Origin: Bog-756 sp963699105
Lineage (GTDB): Bacteria; Actinomycetota; Acidimicrobiia; Acidimicrobiales; RAAP-2
Direction: 5' to 3'
DNA length: 64,000 bases
NCBI GenBank assembly: GCA_963699105.1
Contig: CAVOTI010000001.1
Coordinates: 1,364,001 to 1,428,000 of the forward strand
Part shown: positions 46,827-56,433 of the stretch, piece after piece
Numbering within the stretch: position 1 is the stretch's first letter
Layout of the letters: every line of letters begins with the position of its first letter
Made by a program: the position numbers and the translations under genes
The notes under the pieces: generated by a model
What the model was told of the DNA's origin: nothing
What the model saw: only the letters and a program-made list of their open reading frames with translations
The model's database searches: none

Positions 46827-48113
46827 TCACGGGCGCAATGAAACACGGGCGGCGGCGGTCTCACGGCGACGCCACACCACATAGCCGCCGCCGAACAGGA
46901 TGACACCGAGCAGCGGGAGAGCGAGCGTCCAGGGCGTCTCGGGGGTGCCCATTCCCGGGGAGACGGGCGCCCAGGCCAGGCCCTTGAAGACGTCGCCCGA
47001 GGGGGCAGTGGCGATGACGGTCGGCGTGCCATTCAGCGTGCCGTCGAGACCGGAGGTGTCGGTGAATCCATAGAGGGAAGTGGTCAAGTCCGCGCTCGTA
47101 GGCGGCACATCCGTCGGCGACGTACCGGTGACATAGACATTGACGTCATTGGCGTTCACGACGTTCACAGCGATGCCGACGGCAAAGGGGACGGTGATTT
47201 TTCCGGTGGCAACCCAAACCCCGGACTCGAGTGAGTACTTGTCAACGCTGTCCGGACTTCCGCTCGACGCCCCGTTGGAGCCGTCAGCCACGTACAACGT
47301 GTCAGGGCTCGATCCACCGCCCAGAGAGGTCGGTACGAATTGGTCCGGGCCGAAACCGCTCGGCTCGTTAGCGCCGGTGACGAGGGGGGTGTCCGACGGC
47401 GTCCCACTGGTCGGGAGGCCAGTCCCGACCTGGTTGATGGTCTTGTTCGTCGAGTCATAGAGGTTGCCGTCTACGACCTGGAGCTCGTCCACGTCGTCCG
47501 TGTTCAGTTCGGTGTTGGTGTTCGACCCGTCGGTGGTGATTCCCAGGCCAGTGTCCTGGGTTCCCGTGTAGATGTTTCCTCCGGTCACCGCGGTCGTGGC
47601 GCTGCGGGTTTTCCCTGCCCCGGAACCCGAGAAGGTCGTTGACGTGTCGACCGAACCCAAGGGAGAGACGATCCCCACGGTCCGGGCGACGCTGGAGCTG
47701 TAAACCGCCCCGGTGCCGGCGGTGGCGAGTGGATCGTCGTAGCCCTCTGCGACCAGCGACTGTCCGTCTGCCGAATCGGTGAGTTCGCCGTCATTCAGTG
47801 CCCCGCCGCTGCCAACCAGGGCATGGTTGGGTAGATCATCGGCGGTGGGAAGACTGACTGCGAATCCAGCCGTCGCCGAAGCCGGAACCGAAGACGAGGT
47901 TGCGACGGGCGAAAGGGAATAGTCGACCAGATTCACGGCAGAGGCGGCATTCGTGGTACCCACCGTCTCGTAAACGACAAGGTCGCCTGGCGTGAAGGAC
48001 GTGGGAGTCGTTGCGAAGGCCGGAACGGCGGACGCTACGAGCAATGCGCCACCGGTTACCACCGTGGCGATCGAGAGCTTGGCGGTACTGATCAATCGAC
48101 GATTGCGAGTCAT
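46827..48113 (-). CDS. Secreted protein with C-terminal PExxW-type membrane anchor
   Basis: 428 residues. Signal peptide (STAKLSIATVVTGGALLVASAVPAFA), then a Ser/Thr/Gly/Asp-rich, probably beta-rich ectodomain with SSPDTLYVADGSNG and VDKYSLESGVWVATGKITV, reminiscent of propeller strands. The C-terminus has PETPWTLALPLLGVILFGGG, one helix and RRRE, i.e. a sorting-type tripartite tail (motif, hydrophobic stretch, basic end). It is not LPXTG. This may be an exosortase-like or simple membrane-anchor signal. Expressed away from the arsenic operon. Confidence 0.7.
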   Translation of the reverse strand: MTRNRRLISTAKLSIATVVTGGALLVASAVPAFATTPTSFTPGDLVVYETVGTTNAASAVNLVDYSLSPVATSSSVPASATAGFAVSLPTADDLPNHALVGSGGALNDGELTDSADGQSLVAEGYDDPLATAGTGAVYSSSVARTVGIVSPLGSVDTSTTFSGSGAGKTRSATTAVTGGNIYTGTQDTGLGITTDGSNTNTELNTDDVDELQVVDGNLYDSTNKTINQVGTGLPTSGTPSDTPLVTGANEPSGFGPDQFVPTSLGGGSSPDTLYVADGSNGASSGSPDSVDKYSLESGVWVATGKITVPFAVGIAVNVVNANDVNVYVTGTSPTDVPPTSADLTTSLYGFTDTSGLDGTLNGTPTVIATAPSGDVFKGLAWAPVSPGMGTPETPWTLALPLLGVILFGGGYVVWRRRETAAARVSLRP

Positions 48114-48334
48114 AGGGAAAACCTCCCGTTCAGTTGCCTCTCGACGCTAAAAGCGAGGGATGAACGCGCGGTCACGCCCGCTTGAACGACGGCTGAATTT
48201 CTTCGCGACGACTCGGTGACGGCGCTGCTCTCTCCAAACTCAGGCAAGTCGGAGAGGGAAAGGCGCCAGCGCGGATTCGGGTTTCGTCAATGAGCGCACT
48301 ACCAGAGCACGTACCAAATCAGACTTCTCCAGGC

Positions 48335-50290
48335 GAGTAGCCGGGGGGAATCGCACCCCCCGGCTCTCACAGAACCGGACGTGAACCTCTCGGCTCATCC
48401 GGCTCTTGCAGGTCGGTTGGGAGTGGCTGGAAGGAGGTGCCAGTGGGCAAAGAGCCGGGGATTGCGCTGTTGTTCCTCACGCAACCGGTCCCGTGCCAAC
48501 TGAGGCCGCCCTCTCAGTCGCTTGAACTTCTGCATGGCCCACCGGACCAGATGCTGGTCGATGCGTCGTGCGAGGAAATACAACTCGGAGCGATAGAAGG
48601 CTCCGTAGTAGTTGATCCAGCCTCGGACCTGGGCATTGATGGCCTGGGCGAGGTCGGACAGGTCCGAACCGCTGCGACGGTTGAGGTGCCAGTCTCTGAT
48701 CTGTTTGCCCTTCGCCTTCTTCGCCTTGGCGCTCATAGCCGGTGAGAAGTTCATGAAGAACCCCCGCCGGCCCTTAACCAGGCGACCCCGGAAGGTGTAG
48801 CCGAGGAAGTCAAAGCTGGTGTGCTCGTAATCCTGGCGGCGTTTCGTGTCCTGGCAGTACACGATCTTCGTCTTATCGGGGTGCAGTTCGAGTCCCAAGG
48901 ACCCGAGCCGCTCAGCGAGTGCGGCCCACAGATGCAGGGCCTTGACCTCGGTGTCGCAGTGGATGACCACGTCATCCGCATAGCGCGCAAATGGACTGCC
49001 GGGGTGGTCCCGGTCCATCCACTTGTCGAACGCATAGTGCATGAAGAGGTTGGCGAGCAGCGGCGAGATCGGGGATCCTTGCGGGGTTCCCTTCTCACGA
49101 GCCACGAGGGTCCCGTCCGGCATCTGCATGGGGGCGGTGAGCCACCGTTCGATGTAAAGCAGGACCCAGCGTTCGTCGGTGTGGTGAGCGACCGCTTTGA
49201 GCAGCAGATCATGAGGAACGCTGTGGAAGAAGGCCCGGACGTCGATGTCCAACACCCAGTCCTGTCTCCAACAGCGCTGACGAGTCACGGCCAGGGCGTC
49301 ATGGGCACTGCACCCGGGACGATAGCCGTAGCTGTCTTGGTGGAAGATCGGCTCAAGCTCCACTTCCAGCAGCATCGCTGCTGCGGTCTGGGCGATGCGG
49401 TCCACCGTATTCGGCACCCCCAACACCCTGACCCCGGCCCCGTGGTCCTTCGGTATCTCGACCGCCCGCACCGGCCCGGGGAAGTAACTCCCCGAACTCA
49501 TCCGGTTCCACAGCTTGTAGAGGTTGTCCCTCTCGTTGTCTGCAAAGCCTTCGATGCTGACGGAGTCCACGCCCGGCGCGCCCTTGTTCGCCTGGACCTT
49601 CATCCACGCCCCGAACACGAGGCGCTTGTCGATTTCAAACGACTTCATTCCCAACGGTGATCCGTTCATCAGCTCCTCCCCCTAAGGGTTGACCGATGGG
49701 TGATCTGGCCTGCCCGGCCCCTTCGCTCCTGCCCCATTACAGGGCCTTCATCACTACTACGAGCCGGTCCGCCTCTGTGCCTCGCATCGGTACTCTCCCC
49801 CAGGTGGCCGGGGCCACACGGGGTTCTCCCTCTTGACGACCAGGGGGCCACCCTCACCCATTTCGACTGGCCGTTCGTATCGAGACGACAGATTCTCCTG
49901 TTCCGTGCCAGGGCCTGCAACGAGCTCACGCCACCTTTACACCGGACACCACCAGGGCCACGAGCAGGCAGCTCCCTGGCTCCAGACACGCCGAGGGGCG
50001 TGTCCTCATCCCGAGGAAGGCGTGCGGCCTCGGTTTCGATGTCATCGTTCACATTCTCGATGCGTCAGCAGTGGTTTACACACGTTCGTCTTCTCGTCGC
50101 TCACCTGACCCGCTGGTTGCGGGCCTTCTCCGCAGTCGCTTCCCACCTCGGCTCTTGACCGACATGACACTGCGGTGGTTTGGGATCTCCGCCTGCACGG
50201 CGAACCCGGAGGGCCTACCCCCATCCCTGGCACAGCACGGTTCGTGCTGACGACCTTCTACATCGCCATCACTCTCCTTTCAGGACGCAC
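48335..50290 (-). mobile_element. Group II intron
   Basis: Reading on the minus strand, the 5' end is GTGCGTCCTG at 50290, matching the GTGYG intron start. The 3' part has domain V at 48371-48405 (GAGCCGGATGAGCCGAGAGG followed by TTCACGTCCGGTTCT) and a domain VI-like hairpin GAGCCGGGGGG/CCCCCCGGCT just after. About 620 bases of structured 5' RNA precede the maturase gene. The exact 3' boundary (48335-48338) is uncertain. I see no protein-coding gene interrupted; joining the flanks gives no clear frame. Confidence 0.82.
48395..49669 (-). CDS. ltrA: Group II intron reverse transcriptase/maturase
   Basis: 424 residues. RT motifs in order: VQANKGAPGVDSVSIEGF, RAVEIPKDHGAGVRVLGVPNTVDRI, DSYGYRPGCSAHDAL, VLDIDVRAFFHSVPHDLL, GTPQGSPISPLLANLFMHYAFD, FARYADDVVIHCD with the YADD catalytic site, and GLELHPDKTKIVYC. 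The X/maturase region is FDFLGYTFRGRLV and VRGWINYYGAF. No HNH endonuclease domain follows. The stop codon TGA lies inside RNA domain V, so the coding and catalytic RNA regions overlap. Confidence 0.92.
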   Translation of the reverse strand: MNGSPLGMKSFEIDKRLVFGAWMKVQANKGAPGVDSVSIEGFADNERDNLYKLWNRMSSGSYFPGPVRAVEIPKDHGAGVRVLGVPNTVDRIAQTAAAMLLEVELEPIFHQDSYGYRPGCSAHDALAVTRQRCWRQDWVLDIDVRAFFHSVPHDLLLKAVAHHTDERWVLLYIERWLTAPMQMPDGTLVAREKGTPQGSPISPLLANLFMHYAFDKWMDRDHPGSPFARYADDVVIHCDTEVKALHLWAALAERLGSLGLELHPDKTKIVYCQDTKRRQDYEHTSFDFLGYTFRGRLVKGRRGFFMNFSPAMSAKAKKAKGKQIRDWHLNRRSGSDLSDLAQAINAQVRGWINYYGAFYRSELYFLARRIDQHLVRWAMQKFKRLRGRPQLARDRLREEQQRNPRLFAHWHLLPATPNRPARAG

Positions 50291-50815
50291 CACGCCGGAT
50301 GTGCCTGATTCGTTATGGGATACCCGGCGATAACTACCTCCGCGCCCTCAGTGGCAGCGGTCGGCGCGCTCGAGTCAAGACCTGTGTTCAAATTACGGCT
50401 CGCTGTGATCTCGCTCCAGTCCTTCCCAGGTCGCTTCGATAGCGCCAGTGCCCGTATTCAAAGGCGACACACCCGCCCACCGCAACCGGCTCGAGCAACA
50501 GGAGGGGTTGCTGACCTGGGCCGAGTTAGCGGTCGGCCCGGTTCCCCCGGTGTCCACGCTCCGGTCACAACGGTCGTCACCTCCACGAATGCATTCCAGG
50601 CTCAAATTGAGATCGAGTCCTCTCAGTTCCAACGCCGTTCCGACGACGATCAGTTGGCAGATGCTCTGCGGGACGCTTCTCAGATCCTCTTCAGAATTTG
50701 AGGCCGATGATCACCATCCGTTCACTCAACTGTCACTGATCGTTCATTTGTCGCAGTTATGGCGGGTCGATAGCCTCACCTCGGGGCGTCTTTCAAGAGC
50801 AAAAGGCGGAAGCGA
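50291..50815. other. Intergenic between intron and RCC1 gene
   Basis: About 525 bases containing the intron's 5' flank. Two plus frames are open for 100 or more codons but have neither a ribosome site nor a recognisable product, and they would overlap the RCC1 gene start. I do not call a gene here. Confidence 0.45.
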
Positions 50816-52402
50816 ATGTCGATTCGGACGGTCCCTTGCAGTGACATCATGAAGAGGACCGGTCGGCTCCTCGCGGTAGGGCTGGCGGGAACACTCATCG
50901 TTGGGGCGCTTGCGGCGGCGACCAATCCTGCATTTGCGGCCAGCCCACCGAACGGGACCGTTTACGCCTTCGGCCAAAACTCCAGTGGCCAACTCGGGGA
51001 CGGGACGACCACCCAGGACGACACCCCCGAGGCAATTCCGTTGTCCTCCGGAGCGCCCGCTACGGCGATCGCGGCGGGCCCCATACACAGTGCGGCTATC
51101 GGCACCGACGGGAACCTCGACGAGTGGGGAACGGACACAGTCGGCCAGGTCGGCAACGGCACGTCGGGTGCCAACCAGGACACTCCTTACCAGATCAGCC
51201 TGGCCCCCGGAGTCGCCGCGCTGGCCACGTCGGCGGGAGCCCAGTTCGAACTGGCGATCGGCTCCAACCATGAGCTCTATGCCTGGGGCGGCGACCAGGA
51301 CGGTCAGCTGGGGGACGGCGGCTCGACCGAACAGAACAGCCCCGAAGAGATCTCGCTTGCTCCGGGCGTGACCCCGACGGCAATCGCCGCCGGCACGCTG
51401 GCCGGCTATGCGATCGGGTCGGACGGCAAGCTCTATGCCTGGGGTGACAACACGTACGGTCAGCTGGGCGATGGCACCACTACCAATCGGTCGACCCCTG
51501 AGGTCATCACCCTGGGATCGGGTGTGACCCCCGTCGCCATCTCAGCTGGCTGGTTCCACGTGTTGGTGATCGGCTCTGACGGGAATCTCTACGCCTGGGG
51601 ACACAACGAATCGGGCGAGCTCGGCGATGGAACCACCACAGACCACTACACCCCTGAGGCTATTTCCCTGGGATCGGGCGTGACCCCCACGGCCGTTGCT
51701 GCCGGCGTGAGTGACACTACGAACTCATACGACCCGACGAACCAGTTCGGTTTCAGCCTGGCCATCGGCTCGGACGGGAAGCTCTACGCCTGGGGCGACA
51801 ACTCTGCCGGCGAACTCGGCGACGGCACCACCACCGACCACGACACGCCTGAGGCGATCGCGCTGGCGTCAGGGGTCACCCCGACAGCTATTGCGGCCGG
51901 GAGGAACCACAGCCTGGCCATCGGCTCGGACGGGAATCTCTACGCCTGGGGCGACAACTCTGCCGGTGAACTCGGCGATGGAACCACCACCGACCACTAC
52001 ACCCCTGAGGTCATCACCCTGGGATCGGGCGCGATCCCGATCGCCATAGCGGCCGGCGACTACCACAGCCTCGTGATCGGTACCAAGTTCGCCGTCGCCA
52101 CTACTGCGCTGCCCGACGCCACTCCCGGCACGTCTTATGGTCCTGTGACCCTGAATGCCGAAGGCGTCGGCACCAGCACCAATCCATATGCGACCACCCT
52201 GAAGTGGAAGAAGGTTACGTTGCCTAAGGGACTGAAGCTGTCCTCGGCTGGGGTGCTATCGGGGACACCGAACAAGAAACTGATGGCCGGTCCGAGTTCG
52301 GTCACGGTTCAGGTGACCGAGACGGTTACGACCCTCAACGGCAAGAAGAAGGTCAAGACTCCAACAACGGCTCAGGCCACCATCCCACTGACCATTACCT
52401 GA
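50816..52402 (+). CDS. Secreted RCC1-repeat (beta-propeller) protein with Ig-like C-terminus
   Basis: 528 residues. ATG 50816 follows AAAGGCGGA; the second ATG 50849 (MKRTGRLLAVG) begins the signal peptide proper, which ends near NPAFA. Seven RCC1-type units of about 51 residues follow, each with GSDGxLYAWGDNxxGxLGDGTTT and TPEAIxLxSGVTPTAIAAG, predicted to close a seven-bladed propeller. The last 95 residues (LPDATPGTSYGPVTLNAEG, KWKKVTLPKGLKLSSAGVLSGTP) are a He_PIG/Ig-like domain. Bacterial RCC1 proteins often mediate protein binding outside the cell; a beta-lactamase-inhibitor-like role (BLIP-II) is possible but unproven. Confidence 0.85.
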   Translation: MSIRTVPCSDIMKRTGRLLAVGLAGTLIVGALAAATNPAFAASPPNGTVYAFGQNSSGQLGDGTTTQDDTPEAIPLSSGAPATAIAAGPIHSAAIGTDGNLDEWGTDTVGQVGNGTSGANQDTPYQISLAPGVAALATSAGAQFELAIGSNHELYAWGGDQDGQLGDGGSTEQNSPEEISLAPGVTPTAIAAGTLAGYAIGSDGKLYAWGDNTYGQLGDGTTTNRSTPEVITLGSGVTPVAISAGWFHVLVIGSDGNLYAWGHNESGELGDGTTTDHYTPEAISLGSGVTPTAVAAGVSDTTNSYDPTNQFGFSLAIGSDGKLYAWGDNSAGELGDGTTTDHDTPEAIALASGVTPTAIAAGRNHSLAIGSDGNLYAWGDNSAGELGDGTTTDHYTPEVITLGSGAIPIAIAAGDYHSLVIGTKFAVATTALPDATPGTSYGPVTLNAEGVGTSTNPYATTLKWKKVTLPKGLKLSSAGVLSGTPNKKLMAGPSSVTVQVTETVTTLNGKKKVKTPTTAQATIPLTIT

Positions 52403-52582
52403 ACCACCTACCGCCACTCAGATCTGCTGGAGTCCGACGGGTGGAGACTGTGCACCCAGGGTCTTGGGTCACCGCCGACTACAAACCCTTGCGACTGCGA
52501 CTGAGTGTTGTAGACGAGGAGGTTGTTTGGCCTGCTTTCGGCTGAGTCAACCTGCGACCAGTCTGGAACGTGTAGACATGGT

Positions 52583-53296
52583 GTGAGGTGGAATATCCGA
52601 GCCGCTGCAGTCGTGCTCGCCGCAATCATGGGACTGACTGCTGCGGCCTGTGGGGGACAGAGCGCCACGCCCCACAACTATCCAACACCTACGACGAAGA
52701 CACCCTTGCCATCCGGAGCAGCTATCTACTCCCACGCTCTGTGCAAGACCTATTTCGGGTCGACTCGTGCCATCGCTGAGGAATTCGAAGCGGCATCACT
52801 GGTGTTCGACCCGATAAGTGATGCTGTGGCCAGGGCACCCGGTACCTACGTCTGCACATACGAGGTTCCGAAATCGCCGTTTGGCCTGACTCTCACCCTC
52901 ACAGACAGGTCGCCGGAAGGCGCCTCGTTCGTCTGTTGCGTGGCGATTGCCCAATCAGGTCCCATCTATGCACTCGCAACGGGTAGCCCCAACGGGGTCC
53001 AGGTATCCGGGGCGAACCAGACGTGGCTCAAAAAGGCCGCCGCCAGAGCAACGCTGCCCAAACCAAGCAGCGAAGCCGTACCCCGACCGCTGGACCGGGT
53101 CGTTCGCCGCAACAAAGCTGCCTGCGAATATGTGCTCGCCACATGGTCTGGACTCCAAGAGCAGATTCCCAAAGGATTCGAACGTTCGGATGTTGATCAG
53201 GTGGTTGCAGATGCATCTAGTCCCGATCTTCAACACGAACTTCCGGTATTGGAACCCGTGCTGCCTCGAAGAATGTTCCTGCAATCCCACAGGTAG
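52583..53296 (+). CDS. Putative lipoprotein, unknown
   Basis: 237 residues from GTG 52583 (VRWNIRAAAVVLAA); the upstream frame to 52523 looks non-coding. Lipobox TAAAC followed by a Thr/Pro linker. The ectodomain has eight cysteines, for example in LCKTYFG, VCTYEVPKSPFG and FVCCVAIA, suggesting disulfides. The first 150 residues appear natural; the end (about 60 residues, Arg-rich then Pro-rich) may be out of frame. No family recognised. Confidence 0.55.
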   Translation: MRWNIRAAAVVLAAIMGLTAAACGGQSATPHNYPTPTTKTPLPSGAAIYSHALCKTYFGSTRAIAEEFEAASLVFDPISDAVARAPGTYVCTYEVPKSPFGLTLTLTDRSPEGASFVCCVAIAQSGPIYALATGSPNGVQVSGANQTWLKKAAARATLPKPSSEAVPRPLDRVVRRNKAACEYVLATWSGLQEQIPKGFERSDVDQVVADASSPDLQHELPVLEPVLPRRMFLQSHR

Positions 53297-53410
53297 GTGG
53301 CGAGATGGTCGAAACTTGCTTTCAACTCGGCCTTGGTGGGGTCGACCGTTAGCAGGGAGCGACTGCCTCATACCGCCCGCTGCGGGTCATGCAGGCCGGA
53401 CGATCGCTCC

Positions 53411-53803
53411 TTAGATATGGATCGTGCCGTCAGGGTGAAACGTCCAGCTGGGATTGTGTGCCACTTCCCACACGTATCCGTCAGGGTCGGCGAACGCCCC
53501 AGTCGTGCCGCCCCAATCGGCGCCGGCGGCGTGGCGGACGATCGAACCTCCAGCTTGCTCCGCCTCGTTCAGCACCTCGGTGACCTCATCGGGCAAGTGC
53601 ACATTGTGGGCCAACTCGATCCCCGGGGCACCGTGGCCGCCAAGCGCCGTCCATAACCCGAATACCATTCCTCCAGCTTGGAAGAAGCACACCTCGTCAT
53701 CGGGTTGCTGAGCATTTGACCAGCCGAGGGCCTCGTAGAACGTGCGGGCCCGGGCGAGATCGGAAACACCGAGAGTCACCAAACTGATGCGTTGCTCCAT
53801 CAC
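53411..53803 (-). CDS. VOC family (glyoxalase-like) protein
   Basis: 130 residues from ATG 53803 (MEQRISLVTLGVSDLARARTFYEALGW). A single vicinal-oxygen-chelate domain with DEVCFFQAGGMVFGLW, VTEVLNEAEQAGGSIVRHA and FADPDGYVWEVAHNPSWTF. The His and Glu positions of a metal site are partly present (the Glu in VWEVAHN). Stand-alone members of this family often act in antibiotic or aldehyde detoxification; specificity unknown. Confidence 0.85.
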   Translation of the reverse strand: MMEQRISLVTLGVSDLARARTFYEALGWSNAQQPDDEVCFFQAGGMVFGLWTALGGHGAPGIELAHNVHLPDEVTEVLNEAEQAGGSIVRHAAGADWGGTTGAFADPDGYVWEVAHNPSWTFHPDGTIHI

Positions 53804-53878
53804 GTAACTATGGCAAAACCAGGACCGTGCACGACGACCGGGTAGCTCCGGGGGTGCCCCACACTGGGTTGGGGTCGA

Positions 53879-54136
53879 TTATTGAGTCATCACCGCCCCC
53901 ACCCGAGGCCGAAACGAAGCCAAGTACACAACGGAGAGTATGACTCCAACGATTCCGGTGAAGATCCAGAACAGCACGATCAGTGCAATCCACATGCCCT
54001 TTGATGAACCAGCCGCTGTGAAAGCACCCGTAGGGCGTGAAATCGAATCGACCAGCGCCCAGATCGGGATGACGAGCGCCACCAGTCCGATCAGGAGCAC
54101 GAATATGCCGTCCAAACCAAAGATTACGCCGGACAT
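53879..54136 (-). CDS. Small membrane protein, DUF2516-like
   Basis: 85 residues with two or three hydrophobic segments: FVLLIGLVALVIPIWALVDSI, WIALIVLFWIFTGIVGVILSVVYLA. The motif WALVDSISRPTGAFTAAGSSKGMWI between them matches the DUF2516 pattern (xALVDA..R..AF.AAGK..K..W). GGGAGGTAAG precedes ATG 54136. Function unknown. Confidence 0.72.
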   Translation of the reverse strand: MSGVIFGLDGIFVLLIGLVALVIPIWALVDSISRPTGAFTAAGSSKGMWIALIVLFWIFTGIVGVILSVVYLASFRPRVGAVMTQ

Positions 54137-54343
54137 ACTTACCTCCCGATGGGATCTGACGAACCTACACCCAGCCCACCAGCATGTCCCTCATCAATGA
54201 CAATGGCCTTTGGTGTACCACCACCGACCGCTCTGTTTCCATCGAGGGGATAGCCCTGTCGGGGTAAGTGGTGGCTGTCAACACCGCTCCAAAGCTGACC
54301 CCCTGCCACCGGTTGAAAATTGACCCCCCGCCCGGGGCCACCG

Positions 54344-55120
54344 TCACGCAGCGTCGTCAGTAGGCACCCTCCCGAGGTCTCGGTCCTTCAATCGGTAGCT
54401 GTCGCCCTTCATGGAGACGACCTCGGCGTGGTGGACCAGCCGGTCGATCATGGCGGCAGCCACGACGGCGTCACCGAACACCTCACCCCAGCGACCGAAG
54501 GGCTTGTTGGAGGTGACAATGACACTGGCCCGCTCGTAACGGGAGGACACCAGCTGGAAGAAGAGGTTGGCCGCCTGGGCGTCGAAGGGGATGTAGCCAA
54601 CCTCGTCGATGACGATCAGCGGATAGCGACCGAGTCGGGTGAGCTCCTCGTGGAGCTTGCCGGCGTCGTGGGCCTGGCCGAGGCGGTCCACCCATTCGGC
54701 CGCGGTGGCGAACAGGACCCGGTGTCCGGCCTGGCAGGCCCGGATGGACAGGCCGATGGCCAGGTGCGTCTTCCCGGTCCCCGGCGGTCCTAGGAAGATG
54801 ACGTTCTCCTTGGCCTCGACGAAGTCGAGGGCCCCGAGGTGGGCGATCACGTCCCGCTTCAGACTCCGTTGGTGGTCGAAGTCGAACTCCTCCAGGGTCT
54901 TGCGGGCCGGGAGCCGGGCGGCCCGGATGCGGATCTCCCCGCCGTTGGACTGGCGGGCGGCCACCTCCCGCTCGAGGCAGGCGGCCAGGAACTCCTCGTG
55001 GGTCCAGCTCTCGGTGCGGGCCCGGTTGGCCAGGCGCTCATAGGCCTGGGCCAGGGACGGGGCCTTGAGCGCCCGGCACAGGTAGGCGAGGTCGCTCGCC
55101 GGCTTGGACTTGGTGGCCAT
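54344..55120 (-). CDS. istB: IS21 helper ATPase
   Basis: 258 residues, AAA+ DnaC-like ATPase. Walker A LGPPGTGKTHLAIGL, Walker B YPLIVIDEVGYIPFD, sensor region SVIVTSNKPFGRWGEVFGD, and the IstB signature LDRxxHHAEVVSMKGDSYR near the C-terminus (IDRLVHHAEVV). ATG 55120 overlaps the istA stop (ATGA), the usual coupled arrangement. It delivers the transposase to target DNA. Confidence 0.92.
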   Translation of the reverse strand: MATKSKPASDLAYLCRALKAPSLAQAYERLANRARTESWTHEEFLAACLEREVAARQSNGGEIRIRAARLPARKTLEEFDFDHQRSLKRDVIAHLGALDFVEAKENVIFLGPPGTGKTHLAIGLSIRACQAGHRVLFATAAEWVDRLGQAHDAGKLHEELTRLGRYPLIVIDEVGYIPFDAQAANLFFQLVSSRYERASVIVTSNKPFGRWGEVFGDAVVAAAMIDRLVHHAEVVSMKGDSYRLKDRDLGRVPTDDAA

Positions 55121-56328
55121 CACGCCACTCCCAGCGCTTTGTCGTAGTCGGCCAGGTCCCGCTCTTCGACGAGGGTCTCGAGCGCTGGGACCGGGACCTC
55201 CTCGGCCCGCATCATCCGCAGCGTCATGGCGTGGGTGGCGTCCAGGATGCTCTGGTGCTTGGCCAGGCATCGCCGGTGACGGGCCACCTCCACCCCGGCA
55301 CAGGTGGCGACCACCGAGGTGAGGTCGACCCGGACCTCGATGCGGCGGCCCACGAAGCGGGGGTTCACCGAGTAGTCGTTGGTGTCGACTCGGACGTAGT
55401 GGTCCCGGGGCAGCCGGGTGTCCAGGCGCAACGCCGGGTCGGGCAGGACCGGAGGGAACGTGCTCATCGAGCCCCGGTCCTCATAGATCTGCTCGGCCGG
55501 GACCATCCGGGTGGTGGCGTGCACCCGGCGGTTGGCCCGCTTCAGCCAGGCGTGGAGCTGGGTGTTGAAGTCGGCAACGTCGGAGAACCTCCTCCCGGGG
55601 AGGAAGGAGGTCTCGTAGTAGCCGTTGGCCCGCTCGTTCATGCCCTTGGCCTCGGGGTCGTTGGGCTTGCACAGCCGGGCGCCCATCCCGAGGGTCCCCC
55701 GGAACCGCTGGAACTCCTCGGTGTAGACCTGCTTGCCCCGACGCCACTGGCCGATGCAGCCCTCGCCGTCCCACACAGCGGTGCGGGGGATGCCACCGAT
55801 CTGCTGGAGGCAGGACAGCATCCCGGCCAGCACGTCGTGACCGGCCCGGGTCGGGACCAGGTGGGCGCCCATGAACCGGGAGTAGCCGCTGACCGCCGTG
55901 ACCACCCAGAGCTTGTCGGTCTGGCCGAACCCAAGGGGGATCTCGTAGTCCGGCTGCCACAGGTCGAACTGGACCAGCTCGCCAGGCACGTAGTGGGTGC
56001 GTTGGCAGGGATCGGGCGGTCGGAACAAAGGCCGGAGCTCGGCCACCCGGTCCCGCAGGATGGTGATGCCGTGTTCCCACTCGATGCGCTCGGCGATCAC
56101 CGTCGCCGGCATCGTCGGGCAGTCCCGGAGCAGCTCACAGACCTGGTTCTCGACGGCGTCCACCAACGAGCCCTTGGATGCTCGTTTGTAGTCCGGCGGG
56201 GCGGATCCCCGCACCGCCGTCCTCACGGTGTTCCTCGCCACGCCCAGCTGCCTGGCGATGGTCTTGATGCCCAGCCGCTCGGCGAAGTACAGCCGGCGGA
56301 TCTCGGCCCAGTCGTCCACGTTGATCAT
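55120..56328 (-). CDS. istA: IS21 transposase
   Basis: 402 residues from ATG 56328, which has GGAGGAAGG directly upstream; the open frame to 56409 runs into the terminal repeat and is rejected. N-terminal helix-turn-helix (EIRRLYFAERLGIKTIARQLGVARNTVR), then the DDE core: VQFDLWQPDYEIPLGFGQ with the first Asp, RTAVWDGEGCIG with the second, and NDPEAKGMNERANGYYET with the Glu. The C-terminal beta-barrel domain (DTNDYSVNPRFVGRRIEV) is present, so the enzyme looks functional. Confidence 0.92.
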   Translation of the reverse strand: MINVDDWAEIRRLYFAERLGIKTIARQLGVARNTVRTAVRGSAPPDYKRASKGSLVDAVENQVCELLRDCPTMPATVIAERIEWEHGITILRDRVAELRPLFRPPDPCQRTHYVPGELVQFDLWQPDYEIPLGFGQTDKLWVVTAVSGYSRFMGAHLVPTRAGHDVLAGMLSCLQQIGGIPRTAVWDGEGCIGQWRRGKQVYTEEFQRFRGTLGMGARLCKPNDPEAKGMNERANGYYETSFLPGRRFSDVADFNTQLHAWLKRANRRVHATTRMVPAEQIYEDRGSMSTFPPVLPDPALRLDTRLPRDHYVRVDTNDYSVNPRFVGRRIEVRVDLTSVVATCAGVEVARHRRCLAKHQSILDATHAMTLRMMRAEEVPVPALETLVEERDLADYDKALGVA

Positions 56329-56433
56329 GTCCTTCCTCCCCGGCTGGCGATCCAGCCAGGGTTCGTGATCCAGCACACTCAGTGGTGGACCACCGGGAAG
56401 GGGGGTCAATTTGCGGGCGGTGATAAGGGGTCA

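Larger units (their letters stand above)
54296..56433 (-). mobile_element. IS21-family insertion sequence
   Basis: About 2.14 kb, bounded by TG...CA. The left end TGACCCCC (54296) and AATTGACCCCCC (54318-54329) are mirrored by GGGGTCA (56427-56433) and GGGGGGTCAATT (56400-56411); the outer and inner repeats are 25 bases apart at both ends, the multiple-terminal-repeat layout of IS21. It carries istA and istB. Flanks (CCAAAGC on the left, GTATTCA on the right) show no target duplication. Both genes are intact, so the element may be active. Confidence 0.88.
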
